DNA from: Prochlorococcus sp. AG-402-P16
GTDB taxonomy: Bacteria; Cyanobacteriota; Cyanobacteriia; PCC-6307; Cyanobiaceae
Length of the DNA stretch: 64,000 nt
Reading direction: 5' to 3'
NCBI GenBank assembly: GCA_003216295.1
Contig: QCJB01000002.1
Span: 62,001 to 126,000 of the forward strand
Position 1 is the stretch's first letter. Each line of letters begins with the position of its first letter. The position numbers were made by a program, and so were the translations under genes. Positions 36,829 to 45,650 of this stretch are shown here, piece by piece. The notes under the pieces are model-generated. The model was not told the origin of the DNA. It saw only the letters and a program-made list of their open reading frames with translations, and did not search any database.

Positions 36829-39800
36829 TCATGCTGCGATTGGCAAACCAACAACTTGCGTGTGATTACCTCTGGCCTGAGTAACTCCAATAGTCCTCAT
36901 TGAGGCTCCAATCATAGGTCTTCTATGGCTTACAACAAGAAATTGTGCATGCTCAGCTTGTCTAGCAATCAAAGCAGCCAATCTTTCAACATTAACCCCA
37001 TCCAAGAAACTATCTACTTCGTCAAGAGCATAAAAAGGAGAAGGTCTAAAACGTTGAAGTGCAAACAGAAAACTCAATGCTGTTAATGATTTTTCACCAC
37101 CAGACATTGCTGCGAGTCTTCTTACAGGTTTACCTTTCGGATGAGCTACTAATGTCAATCCCCCTTCCAAAGGTTCATCAGGGTTTTCAAGTTGTAAGTG
37201 CCCATCACCCTCAGAAAGACTTGCAAAAATTTCTCGAAAATGTACATCAACTTCTTGAAAAGCTTCCATAAAAGCCTCTTGACGCAAGGTTGAAACAGTC
37301 TCTATGCGCAGTAAAAGTTCAGATCTTTCATCAGTTAACACTTGAAGTCTACTTGCAAGTTCATCAAGCCTCTCTTCCAATTTTGAAAGTTCCTCCAACG
37401 CAAGCATATTGACAGGTTCCAATTCTTCCATTCTTTTTTGCAAATCTTCCAATTGCGAAAGTAAAGCATTGAGACCATTACCTCTGATTTCATCAGAAAT
37501 CAAAGGCAAGGGATCAGGAAGCTTTTTCTCTAATTCATTACATCGAATAGTTTCCATTCGAATTTCATCCTGAATATTTTTTTGGTCTTCCTTTAATCGT
37601 TGAAGACTCCATTGTAATTCTTGAAGTTTTAATCTTTGTTGAGATACATCTGCCTCAACGGAATCTCGCTCACGTCGCTGTTCTCCAAAACGGGTTTCCA
37701 TCTCTTTTTGTTCATTTATTAAATCTTGGCGTGTTGAATTAAGTTTTTTACTTTGATCACGCCAATTCATATGAGCAGTAGCAAGCGACTCAATTGAATC
37801 CTTTAAGCGTTTTTCTTCATTTAATAAAGAATTTTCTTGATCATTTAAACGATTAATAGCTAGTTTATTTTGTGATTGTGTATTAGCAATATCATCTCTA
37901 TTTTTTCTTAAATCAAGAAGATTTTGATCAGCATTTTCTAGTTCCTTTTGTAATTTAGACCATATGGTTGAATCACTTGATTTCTCAAGTATTTTTTCCT
38001 CCTGTTCTATTCGTAATAAATCATTTTCTAAAGGTCTAATATTTAAGTTAATAGATTCTAATTGACTAATTTTTTGTTTTCTCGACTGTATAAGATCATC
38101 AATCCTTTTTGAACGAAGATTTTGTCGTTCTAATAAAGGTGAGTTTGATCTCTTAGAGGTTGCTCTTGCTGCGTCCAAGGCTGCCTTTTTCTGCTCTAAC
38201 TTATTTAGCTCGTTTCTCAGATTATCAAGTTTAGTAATCAGTTTATTTTCGATCTGTTGACAATTAACAAGTGTCTCTCCAACTTCTAATAATCTACACT
38301 TTAATGGATCATAATCGTCATTATCATTTACTCTGCCAAAACTCAAACCTAAAGATCTATTATTCAAACTTCCACCAGTCATTGCACCACTTCTTTCTAA
38401 CAATTCACCCTCTAAAGTGACAGCTCTTTTAACACCAAGTTGATTACGAGCTGATGACAAATCACCAAATACAACTGTCTCACCAAATACGTATTCAAAA
38501 ACATGTTTATAAATTGAATCAAATTTAATTAAATCAATCGCCTTACCAATAAAGCCAGAAGTCTTATTTAGATCAACAGAAGATGGTCTCTTGAAAGCTT
38601 CAGATATTTTTTGAGAGTTCTTTAAAATCTTGTTTAAAGGTAAAAATGTCAATCTTCCCGCTCGTTTACGTTTCAAAAGATCAATTGAATGAGCTGCAAT
38701 TCGGTCATTGTCTACAACAACTTGTCCAAGCCTTGCTCCAGCAGCGACCTCAAGGGCAATTCGAAAGCGATCTTCAACCTCACCCAAATTAGCAACAGGT
38801 CCATGTATCCCATCCAAACCAGACTCTAATAACAAAGTTATTGCGCTTGTGCCTCGACTTTCATGTATAATTTCTTTTCTACTTTCCAAGCGAGCAATAT
38901 CATTTTCAAGCTTTGATTGTTGTTTTTCCAATCTCAATCTAGTACGCTCTTGTATCCCTCTTTCAGTAATTAAAGTTTGGAACTCTTCTTTTTTAGTTGA
39001 TATTAAGCCTAAAATATTATCCCACTCTTGATTCAAAGTAATAATTTCAGAATGTACCTTTTGATTAGAATTCTTATCAGATTCTTGATCACTCTCTAAT
39101 TCTTCTAAAATAACATTCAATTGTAATAGGCTTTCTTCAAGATTTTGCTTTTCTGATCTTTTTGGATTTAATTTTAATTGAATTTGATTTCTATCATTTC
39201 TAACCTTCTGATGTTTTTCTATCCAAGCCCCAGATTGACCAGCCACATCTGAAAGTTTTCTTCTAGCTGATTCAACCCATGCCTCAGCTTCCTTACACTT
39301 TAATTCCGCTTCATCAAATTCATTTGGATCAATTTTATTCAATCTATTTTGCAATTCATTTTGATAATTTTTCTTTTTTTCATTAAGATTATTACGATAT
39401 TCCTGTAATTTTTCACCTTCATTTTTATGATTAATGGCTTGCCTTTCTAACTCTCGATTTTGAGAATCAATACCAGCTATTTTGCCTTGAATTGAAAGTA
39501 ACTTATCTTCCCCTAGTTCTTTGACATTTTTCTGTAAAATATCTAATTTTTCAATTGATTTATTTAACTTATTTTCATTTTCAAGTAAATTTTCAGAATA
39601 TTTTTTTTCTTTTTTAATTAATTCCTTATTATTTATATCTAATTTTTCAAGACCAGATTTCGCATCTTCATAAGATAAGACTAATTCTTGCTGTCTTCCA
39701 ACCAATAATTTATTTTTAAGATCTTTATATAAGGTTGCTTTCTCACAATCTTTTTGCAAACGCTGTTTAGATATATTTAATTCTTGCTCAACAATCCTGC

Positions 39801-40434
39801 AGCGTTCCTGTCTTTCATACACATCATCTAATTTAGAACGAGTTTGATTAATACGGGTGTCAAACAAAGCAACACCAGCGAGTTCGTCTATCAAGCCTCT
39901 GCGATCTTTGTTGCTCATGGAAACAATTCGAGTAACATCTCCTTGCATGACAACATTGCTGCCTTCAGGATCAATCCTTAGTCGCCTTAATTGAGTTTGC
40001 AATTGCTGCAAATTACAAGTTTCACCATCAGCCGTGTATGTGGAAGCATATGAACCGCCAGGCATGACTTTTAATCTTCTTGATACTACCCATTCTTTTT
40101 GACCAGGTTTAATCCAAGGTCCCTCTTCTGTTTGCTCTATACCCTCCTCAGCCTCATCTGGTTCCCAATCAGTTAAATCGAATTTAACAGTTACTTTGGT
40201 TTCAGATGATTTTCCTGCTTTCAAGACACCACTATTAACCAAGTCAGGCAATCTATCTGCTCTCATGCCTCTGCTGTTTGCAAGTCCTAGACAAAACAAA
40301 ACACCATCAAGAATATTGCTTTTACCTGAGCCATTCGGACCTGTTACAACAGTAAATCCTTCTTCCAACGGAATCGACATCGATCCACCAAAGGACTTAA
40401 AATGAGACAAATCTACGTGGTTGATATGGACCAA
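36829..40434 (-). CDS. smc: Chromosome segregation protein SMC
   Basis: A 1201-residue condensin ATPase. The N-terminal head has Walker A VVTGPNGSGKSNILDG (about residue 33). Long coiled coils (roughly residues 170-500 and 680-1010) flank a hinge domain (about residues 515-655, with VVVDNDRIAAHSIDLLK and VTLEGELLERSGAMTGG). The C-terminal head has the signature MSGGEKSLTALSFLFAL and Walker B FYALDEVDSFLDG. Length and layout are complete. The start is TTG 40434, just before VHINHVDLSHFKSFGG, with no better codon. SMC acts with ScpA/ScpB, which are not in the window. Confidence 0.97.
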   Translation of the reverse strand: MVHINHVDLSHFKSFGGSMSIPLEEGFTVVTGPNGSGKSNILDGVLFCLGLANSRGMRADRLPDLVNSGVLKAGKSSETKVTVKFDLTDWEPDEAEEGIEQTEEGPWIKPGQKEWVVSRRLKVMPGGSYASTYTADGETCNLQQLQTQLRRLRIDPEGSNVVMQGDVTRIVSMSNKDRRGLIDELAGVALFDTRINQTRSKLDDVYERQERCRIVEQELNISKQRLQKDCEKATLYKDLKNKLLVGRQQELVLSYEDAKSGLEKLDINNKELIKKEKKYSENLLENENKLNKSIEKLDILQKNVKELGEDKLLSIQGKIAGIDSQNRELERQAINHKNEGEKLQEYRNNLNEKKKNYQNELQNRLNKIDPNEFDEAELKCKEAEAWVESARRKLSDVAGQSGAWIEKHQKVRNDRNQIQLKLNPKRSEKQNLEESLLQLNVILEELESDQESDKNSNQKVHSEIITLNQEWDNILGLISTKKEEFQTLITERGIQERTRLRLEKQQSKLENDIARLESRKEIIHESRGTSAITLLLESGLDGIHGPVANLGEVEDRFRIALEVAAGARLGQVVVDNDRIAAHSIDLLKRKRAGRLTFLPLNKILKNSQKISEAFKRPSSVDLNKTSGFIGKAIDLIKFDSIYKHVFEYVFGETVVFGDLSSARNQLGVKRAVTLEGELLERSGAMTGGSLNNRSLGLSFGRVNDNDDYDPLKCRLLEVGETLVNCQQIENKLITKLDNLRNELNKLEQKKAALDAARATSKRSNSPLLERQNLRSKRIDDLIQSRKQKISQLESINLNIRPLENDLLRIEQEEKILEKSSDSTIWSKLQKELENADQNLLDLRKNRDDIANTQSQNKLAINRLNDQENSLLNEEKRLKDSIESLATAHMNWRDQSKKLNSTRQDLINEQKEMETRFGEQRRERDSVEADVSQQRLKLQELQWSLQRLKEDQKNIQDEIRMETIRCNELEKKLPDPLPLISDEIRGNGLNALLSQLEDLQKRMEELEPVNMLALEELSKLEERLDELASRLQVLTDERSELLLRIETVSTLRQEAFMEAFQEVDVHFREIFASLSEGDGHLQLENPDEPLEGGLTLVAHPKGKPVRRLAAMSGGEKSLTALSFLFALQRFRPSPFYALDEVDSFLDGVNVERLAALIARQAEHAQFLVVSHRRPMIGASMRTIGVTQARGNHTQVVGLPIAA

Positions 40435-40510
40435 TAGACTGCATCTACAATATGAATGACGTTAGCGAAATCTCAGAGAAACTCAAGTCTTTAGAAGTCT
40501 CAAGAAATAT

Positions 40511-40900
40511 TTAATTTTTTGTGCTTAAAAGTCTGCATCCTTTTTGGTCTATGACCAAATCAACTTCAATATTTTCCCATTTGAGAGATAAATTTATCAA
40601 TTGATATTTAATCTTTGGGAGTTCCTGGACAAAAAAACCTTTTTTTATTCTTTTTGCAACGCCTCGATTACCAGAAACAACCTTTTCTTTTATGTCCAAC
40701 CAGTCAAGTTTATGAGGGGCTATATGTACTGCTTCAACATAAGGACCGTCGATCAAAGGAATTTCGCTTAAGCGCCATGCTTGACAGAACTCAGTACCTT
40801 CTAAAAGCAAATCAAAATGAATGCCTTTTAAGTCATCAGGTGCTCCAATATGACTTAATAAAACCCACCTGTAAGAATTGTTTTGGTTAGTAGAGCTCAA
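40511..40900 (-). CDS. Conserved cyanobacterial hypothetical protein
   Basis: A soluble 129-residue protein with beta-strand-rich composition and no membrane segment. It contains RWVLLSHIGAPDDLKGIHFD, AWRLSEIPLIDGPYVEAVHIAPHKL and a C-terminal EVDLVIDQKGCRLLSTKN. It resembles a small protein found across cyanobacteria upstream of smc, with unknown function. The ATG at 40900 is the only good start. It sits 77 bp upstream of smc, on the same strand, so it may be co-transcribed with it. I do not assign a role. Confidence 0.75.
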   Translation of the reverse strand: MSSTNQNNSYRWVLLSHIGAPDDLKGIHFDLLLEGTEFCQAWRLSEIPLIDGPYVEAVHIAPHKLDWLDIKEKVVSGNRGVAKRIKKGFFVQELPKIKYQLINLSLKWENIEVDLVIDQKGCRLLSTKN

Positions 40901-40992
40901 TTAAAAACGAGTAAGAAGATCTCACAGGAAATTCTCGTTAAATTTCCAAGAGTCTAGGCTCAAAAATTAATATTCAATGAAGGACAAACCTA

Positions 40993-41130
40993 TTAGCTTT
41001 TAGCTTCAGGTACAAACCTTAAGGCAATCAAGAGAAGGCTGCCAGCACCTGCTATTGCAGCTAATACAAGGCCAAAATCAGTAGGGATTGTATTGGAAGC
41101 AAAAACCATTGATGAAATTCCGACGCCCAT
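40993..41130 (-). CDS. Very small single-helix membrane protein (45 residues)
   Basis: A 45-residue open frame from ATG 41130: polar start (MGVGISSMVFASNTIPTDFG), then a single helix LVLAAIAGAGSLLLIALRFV and a short charged end PEAKS. It lies in the space upstream of the conserved hypothetical gene at 40511-40900 and on the same strand, separated by 92 bp. The length and one-helix layout match low-molecular-weight photosystem or cytochrome b6f subunits, but it does not match PsbM, PsbK, PetN, PetM or PsaM as I know them. Unknown. Confidence 0.6.
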   Translation of the reverse strand: MGVGISSMVFASNTIPTDFGLVLAAIAGAGSLLLIALRFVPEAKS

Positions 41131-41291
41131 GGGTTGTTATGGAGATACCAGTGACCTTTAGCACTAGAAGCATTCAAATAGCAATATTTGTAAGCAAAGA
41201 CGACGAAAAAAATGTATGAAATTTTGGACTTCAAACATTTGAAATTCCAGAAAAAAGCTGCAGAATAAGAATTATTTTAAAAATTGAATTG

Positions 41292-41348
41292 AACCCAGGG
41301 GTTTCGATTCAGGCAGTATCTCTCTATTCTTTGTTAAAGCTCTGGGTT
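41292..41348 (+). promoter_or_regulatory. Inverted repeat spanning the leader of the gene at 41350
   Basis: AACCCAG at 41292-41298 is complementary to CTGGGTT at 41342-41348, which ends one base before the ATG at 41350. The gene has no Shine-Dalgarno in its usual place. If transcribed, the arms could pair and occlude the start. The short stem and long loop (43 nt) make this a weak call. Confidence 0.3.
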
Positions 41349-41349
41349 T

Positions 41350-41814
41350 ATGGAATCAGTGAATTCCTCATCATCGCCATCCGCAAATCCAGCTGAAACT
41401 GAAGAAGTTTTTGCTGAAAAGTTATCTGACAAATGGTTCAGTGAACAATTTGATAATTTATTGCCAAAAATTCAAGAGCGATGGCCCGATCTAGCAAAGC
41501 AAACCTTAGAAGCTACCAAAGGCAGTCTTGATGATTTGATTAGCGTCATATCTTCACATTCAGGCAATAATAGTTTTGGAGTAAAAGAACAATTAGAAGA
41601 ACTTTTTCATTCGGCAAGTGATACCACGAGGGGTCTCGCAGAGTCTCTAGAACCACTTGAGAAACAACTGGAAGAGCTTCTCGATGAATTAAATACTGCT
41701 TTAAGACCTCGGATAGAAAAACCGGTAAGAAAAAGGCCCTTACTGGCTATAGGGATTGCTGCTGGCATTGGAGTTTTATTTGGTCTATTACTTAGCGGAG
41801 GCAGAAGAAATTAA
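41350..41814 (+). CDS. DUF883/ElaB-like membrane-anchored protein
   Basis: A 154-residue protein with an acidic, Ser-rich N-terminus, a helical middle (SASDTTRGLAESLEPLEKQLEELLDELNTAL) and a C-terminal membrane anchor (PLLAIGIAAGIGVLFGLLLSGG) with a final GGRRN. This arrangement fits DUF883 (ElaB/YqjD), whose E. coli members bind ribosomes at the inner membrane in stationary phase. Here the match is by architecture only. The stop overlaps the next start (TAATG), so the two proteins are probably co-translated and may act together at the membrane. Confidence 0.75.
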   Translation: MESVNSSSSPSANPAETEEVFAEKLSDKWFSEQFDNLLPKIQERWPDLAKQTLEATKGSLDDLISVISSHSGNNSFGVKEQLEELFHSASDTTRGLAESLEPLEKQLEELLDELNTALRPRIEKPVRKRPLLAIGIAAGIGVLFGLLLSGGRRN

Positions 41815-42200
41815 TGTCAAACACAGATCGCAAAAAAGGCTTAGGTGCGGCAGCACGAGTCACTGCTCTGGCCAGCTCTGTAATGGATCTTCATGTGCGC
41901 ATTGCACTTCAAGAAATGGACAGAGAAAAGCGACGACTGATAAGTGGTGGGATTTTCCTCGCTACTGGTGGAGTTTTAATGTTTTTTGCACTCCTAGGAA
42001 CTGAATTGATTCTTGGATTGTGGATTAAAGCTTTATTTGAATTAGAGATAAAATCAACAATTTTAATTTTGGTTTTTTTCAATCTTGTAATAGCTGGGAT
42101 GAGTTTACGAATTGGAGGATATTTAGCCCGCGGTCCCTATTTACCTGAAACTTTAGAGGGAATTACAAAGACTACAAAAGCAGTTTTAGGTAGAAAATAA
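41814..42200 (+). CDS. Holin-superfamily (Phage_holin_3_6-like) membrane protein
   Basis: A 128-residue protein with a polar helical start (ARVTALASSVMDLHVRIALQEMDREKRR) followed by two membrane segments (GGIFLATGGVLMFFALLGTELIL and STILILVFFNLVIAGMSLRIG). The layout fits the holin-like family found in chromosomes of many non-lysogenic bacteria and often paired with YqjD/DUF883 genes, as here. There is no lysis module or phage gene nearby, so a phage origin is not supported. ATG 41814 overlaps the upstream stop. It converges with the methyltransferase at 42202. Confidence 0.75.
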   Translation: MSNTDRKKGLGAAARVTALASSVMDLHVRIALQEMDREKRRLISGGIFLATGGVLMFFALLGTELILGLWIKALFELEIKSTILILVFFNLVIAGMSLRIGGYLARGPYLPETLEGITKTTKAVLGRK

Positions 42201-42201
42201 A

Positions 42202-43326
42202 TTATTTAATTTCATAATTTAACCATCGACAGTCAATCGAACCATTATTCACCTGAAAACGTCTACTCGCTTTCATCCCAATATATTTGCTTAATTTTGG
42301 ATTACCATTAAGTAACCAGAGATTCCAGCCAGAAGCATTTTCTTTGCAAAAATAGCCAAGTTCTTTATAAAGATTAGGTAATTGATTTTCATCACCTATT
42401 CTTTTTCCATATGGAGGATTGCAAACTAAAACACCCGATCCAGCAGGTAATTTTAATTCTTGAAAAGGGCAATTAATAATTTCTATATAATTTTCTAAGC
42501 CCGATTTTATAATATTCTCTATAGCTAAATTAGCAATTACTTCATCTAATTCACACCCAATTATTTTTGGTAATTTTCCTTTAAAACTATCAACTTTCTT
42601 TGCAAGTTTTAATTCTCTATTCCATAAAGATACATCAAAATCTGGCCAATTTTCAAAAAGAAAATGCCTCTCTAAACCAGGGGCAATATTAAGAAAATCA
42701 TTTACTGCCTCAATTAATAATGTCCCGGATCCACATAATGGATCCACCAAATGATCAGTTCCATCCCATCCTGTCATTCTCATCAATCCTGCAGCCAAAG
42801 TCTCTTTAATGGGAGCCAATCCAACTGCGGGTCTATAACCACGTTTATGAAGACTGGAATTACTACCATCCACACTTAAAACAGCTTGCCGATTTGATAA
42901 GTGCAAATGAAAACAGAAATCTGGTTTGATTAAATCTATGCTTGAACGGGAACCCCATTGTTCCCTCTGCATATCAATAATTGAATTTTTAACTTGCAAC
43001 GCGGTGTAATGAGAGTGCGATAACCCATCGCCAATTCCAGTAACGTCAACCCGAAAACTTTTTTGAGGTAATAACCACTTCTTCCAATTAATGGCTCTTT
43101 GAACACCGCTATATAATTCACGTGGTCCATTGCAAGGAAATCTAGCAATTTCTCTTAAAAACCTAAAACACAAGCGGGACTTCAAATGTAATCGATATAG
43201 ACAAGACATATCGGCTTCAAATAATAAATGCCTTCTTGAGGCTTTAACTGATTTTGCTCCAAGTTCGCTTACCTCTTGAACACCTTCTTTTTCAAGACCT
43301 TGTGAAATAGAAGCTACTACTTTCAT
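42202..43326 (-). CDS. THUMP-domain 23S rRNA guanine-N2 methyltransferase (RlmL N-terminal type)
   Basis: A 374-residue SAM-dependent methyltransferase. The THUMP domain (about residues 45-155, with WKKWLLPQKSFRVDVTG and SHYTALQVKNSIIDMQRE) binds RNA. The catalytic domain shows DPLCGSGTLLIEAV (SAM motif) and VLVCNPPYGKRIG (NPPY, which places the base for methylation). This matches the YcbY/RlmL N-terminal half and related rRNA MTases that modify G2445. The RlmK half is absent, as usual outside gammaproteobacteria. It converges with the holin-like gene and lies upstream of the tmRNA. Confidence 0.9.
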   Translation of the reverse strand: MKVVASISQGLEKEGVQEVSELGAKSVKASRRHLLFEADMSCLYRLHLKSRLCFRFLREIARFPCNGPRELYSGVQRAINWKKWLLPQKSFRVDVTGIGDGLSHSHYTALQVKNSIIDMQREQWGSRSSIDLIKPDFCFHLHLSNRQAVLSVDGSNSSLHKRGYRPAVGLAPIKETLAAGLMRMTGWDGTDHLVDPLCGSGTLLIEAVNDFLNIAPGLERHFLFENWPDFDVSLWNRELKLAKKVDSFKGKLPKIIGCELDEVIANLAIENIIKSGLENYIEIINCPFQELKLPAGSGVLVCNPPYGKRIGDENQLPNLYKELGYFCKENASGWNLWLLNGNPKLSKYIGMKASRRFQVNNGSIDCRWLNYEIK

Positions 43327-43399
43327 TATTTTGAATAATTAGAAAATGACTAAAGCTTTGTTTAAAACTAATACATCAAATTTCAAATGATCTGTCACA

Positions 43400-43690
43400 A
43401 TGAGTATGTCCATTTTGCAATGGACTAGGTGATTCACACCAGTATCTCGGACAGCGGTTCGATTCCGCTCAGCTCCACTTCAAGGGGCTGCAATGGCTTC
43501 GACGGGGTATCAGGCGAGTGACTGAAGCCTGCTCGGTCAGAGCAAAACCATAACTGCTAACAACATAGTTAGTTTCTCCCGTCAAACAGCCCCTGTTGCT
43601 GCTTGATCTTTTTTCGGAGATGGGGTTAGATCAACCTTATTACCCAATTGATCCACGAGGCCTGCGAGGGCCTCACTTCTTTCCAGTAGA
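43400..43690 (+). ncRNA. ssrA: Two-piece (permuted) tmRNA
   Basis: The gene is circularly permuted. The 3' acceptor piece comes first: T-stem AGCGG/CCGCT at 43453-43469 with loop TTCGATT, then CAGCTCCA ending at 43477. Six bases later the 5' piece begins with GGGGCTGCAATGGCTTCGACGG at 43484; GGGGCTG pairs with CAGCTCC. The resume frame at 43556-43606 encodes ANNIVSFSRQTAPVAA-stop, very close to known Prochlorococcus tags. Further hairpins (GTCCAT/ATGGAC at 43408-43425; GAGGCC/GGCCTC at 43657-43674) mark both outer ends, which are approximate. It rescues stalled ribosomes and tags products for ClpXP-type proteases. Confidence 0.93.
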
Positions 43691-43885
43691 ACAAGTCTCA
43701 AAAAATCATAAAAATAAAGTTGTGGGAAAATCAAATAATTCTCTTAAAACAATTCTCAATAGTCTCAAAACTCAAGTGGCTTTTATCTAGTGGATTATGA
43801 AGTCAGGAATCTGAATAATTTTTACTAAGCAAGCATTCAGAATTTAATAATCCAATATAAATTCTCTCAGAACAAGAAAATTCAC

Positions 43886-44056
43886 ATGCAATCACAAACA
43901 TTAGCGTTAGCTTTCTCAGAATGGGGAATAGGTAGATTCCCTTTGGATTTAATTATTTTCTTATCGGTTGTACTAATTTTTGCTTTACCAGCCGGTATCA
44001 ATAGAAAAAAGATTTTTGTTGAGGGTAATGCCTTTACTACTCGTTTAAAAAACTAA
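43886..44056 (+). CDS. Small membrane protein with SEWG-x-x-RF motif (paralogue 1)
   Basis: A 56-residue protein starting at ATG 43886. It has a short N-terminal stretch LALAFSEWGIGRFPLDLIIF, a hydrophobic helix (LIIFLSVVLIFALPAGI) and a basic-polar end containing VEGNAFTTRLKN. The same pattern recurs in the gene at 48158: SEWG, then RF, then D, one helix, a charged stretch and G-N-A-x-x-x-R near the end. Length, spacing and the shared pattern make both real genes, not noise. It lies downstream of tmRNA. Function unknown; a thylakoid or photosystem-associated subunit would be in keeping with size and topology. Confidence 0.72.
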   Translation: MQSQTLALAFSEWGIGRFPLDLIIFLSVVLIFALPAGINRKKIFVEGNAFTTRLKN

Positions 44057-44374
44057 TAAAAAGGTACTGACCGAATTCAGCCCTTCTGGTTCCGATAGCA
44101 ATGGCTATCAACATTCTTTAATTCAACCAGAAGCTTTTTATCTACTCCATATCCATTGGTGAATTAACTTAAGAGCCTTTGCATTTTGGATGGTTTTTAT
44201 CCCAGACACCATTCCCGCATGCGAGTAGCAATTTTTTCTTTTTAGTTCTTTTTCTTCTCTGAGCTCATATCTCAATATAAAAGCCGTATTCTGGGCAATG
44301 AGCGTCTAAAGCAATGCTAAATTGTCTGAAAAACATAAACAGAAGTTAACTTTGGGAACCCAACCATTTAGTAA
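44057..44374. other. Non-coding spacer with a nested hairpin
   Basis: 318 bp without a gene. The outer arms CTTCTGGTT (44083-44091) and AACCAGAAG (44125-44133) are exact reverse complements and enclose a second perfect hairpin GATAGC-AATG-GCTATC (44094-44109). CTTTTTA follows the outer arm at 44134-44140, so the structure could be an intrinsic terminator for the small membrane gene or part of a small RNA. The remaining 230 bp show runs of T (near 44210-44235) but no recognised element. Confidence 0.55.
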
Positions 44375-45058
44375 TCAAGGCATGTAATTTTGTTTTTTTA
44401 ATGTTTCCAATCTATTTTCATCAGATCTTTTTAATGGCGCAATTTTAATTTCTTCATCCTCTTCTTTTTCTTTAAGCGAGGAATCAAATCCCTCTGATTC
44501 TAATCTTTTTATTTGAGCTAGACTTCTTTTTTCTCCCATAGTTAGATCAGTCAATAATAAAAGTTCTTGAGTCAACCTCTCAATATCTGGCTTCTTAAAT
44601 AAATCAACTTGAACTGTCGCTCTCTTACCATCAGCATCAAATCCTTTAACTACGAAGCTATATCTATGTTTCTTAGATAAAAAACCAAGAGCACCTAAAG
44701 GTCCAAAGAGAATGGTTGTAGTAACACCTGTATTAACTCTTCGGTTTGAATATCCACTCTTAACCCAAGAAGTGACACGAGTAAGAGGAATTGAAACTTC
44801 AGGTGAAGATATAGCCTCTCCAGTCAATTCAATAGGTACTCGACACTTCTTCGCTGCTCGTCTTATTTTACTTTCTAAGCTTTGAGGACCTGACTCGTCA
44901 GGATCGTATCTCAAGCTTGGTTTATAGTTTTTTCTAATATCTTCTTCTATTTTTATCAGTTGACTCGCTGGACAAGTTGATTGATATGTCCCGCTTTTAG
45001 CACTCGGTATTTGAATAATTAATGAAGTTAGCAATAGAGCAATTACAGGCCTTCTCAT
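44375..45058 (-). CDS. Exported hypothetical protein
   Basis: A 227-residue protein with an N-terminal signal peptide (RRPVIALLLTSLIIQIPSAKS) followed by a soluble domain. ATG 45058 is preferred to the adjacent TTG at 45061. The domain contains CPASQLIKIEEDIRKNYKPS and a central strand-rich part with RVTSWVKSGYSNRRVNTGVTT and GPLGALGFLSKKHRYSF. Two conserved-looking Cys (CPAS and KKCRVP) could form a periplasmic disulfide. The C-terminus is a charged helix (KEKEEDEEIKIAPLKRSDEN). It resembles a protein conserved in Prochlorococcus and Synechococcus, with no known function. Confidence 0.7.
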   Translation of the reverse strand: MRRPVIALLLTSLIIQIPSAKSGTYQSTCPASQLIKIEEDIRKNYKPSLRYDPDESGPQSLESKIRRAAKKCRVPIELTGEAISSPEVSIPLTRVTSWVKSGYSNRRVNTGVTTTILFGPLGALGFLSKKHRYSFVVKGFDADGKRATVQVDLFKKPDIERLTQELLLLTDLTMGEKRSLAQIKRLESEGFDSSLKEKEEDEEIKIAPLKRSDENRLETLKKQNYMP

Positions 45059-45212
45059 CAAGAGGACATAGATAGTCTAGTTAATTTATATGATGGTAAT
45101 GCGTTAACAAAAAAATTCATAAAAAGATTTCCTGTATTACCCAATTTATCCATGGACGCTGAAGGGCATGCTTTTGATTAAATAGCAATCGACTATTAAT
45201 CAAGCCTAATCA

Positions 45213-45650
45213 TCATTCAACATTGGTAAGAGTAGGAATCCCCTCGGCTGCCGCAACAGTTACCCACATAACTGCTGGTACTTTTCCATTATTAGCCATT
45301 GTATGAGGAGGAGTATCAACTGATAAGACAAAAGAATCACCCTCTCGGAAAGTTGTGCTTTTACCTTTTTTAGTCTTCAATGTTAATTGTCCCTCTTCGA
45401 TATAACTAGTTAATGGTGCCTCATGAAAATGAAGGGGAACCACGCCACCAGGTTGGACGTCAACCTTATAAAGACGCATTTCTCCTTTGCCTTCTGGGTA
45501 GGTAAATGACTCACCATAAATTGGCTTTGTGCTTGTAAAAAGCTCTTGCACATCTACAGGTGGCTTGTCTTCAACTGCCAAAGCAATTGGCGCATAACTC
45601 ATTAATGAAAAAAACATTAACGCTATGAGGCTGAAGATTTTAGAAAGCAT
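45213..45650 (-). CDS. Exported cupin-domain protein
   Basis: A 145-residue protein with a signal peptide (SKIFSLIALMFFSLMSYAPIALA) and a single cupin barrel: VQPGGVVPLHFHEAPLTSYIEEGQL carries the first motif (H-x-H and E) and GDSFVLSVDTPPHTMANNGKVPAVMWVTVA the second with its metal-binding His. It probably binds a metal in the periplasm or acts as a sugar-binding or oxygenase-like protein; nothing identifies the substrate. The start ATG 45650 gives the signal peptide. It lies at the edge of the accessory block, upstream of a 460-bp gap. Confidence 0.85.
   Translation of the reverse strand: MLSKIFSLIALMFFSLMSYAPIALAVEDKPPVDVQELFTSTKPIYGESFTYPEGKGEMRLYKVDVQPGGVVPLHFHEAPLTSYIEEGQLTLKTKKGKSTTFREGDSFVLSVDTPPHTMANNGKVPAVMWVTVAAAEGIPTLTNVE

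Noticed and set aside
41814-42200. Phage origin for the holin-like gene
   Set aside because: No other phage genes nearby; chromosomal holin-like proteins paired with DUF883 genes are common.
43400-43690. Integration site at the tmRNA 3' end
   Set aside because: No direct repeat of the tmRNA end, integrase or phage gene was found in the window.
43596-43790. 64-codon plus frame over the tmRNA coding piece
   Set aside because: It overlaps the tag and structured RNA, so it is almost certainly a shadow of the tmRNA gene.
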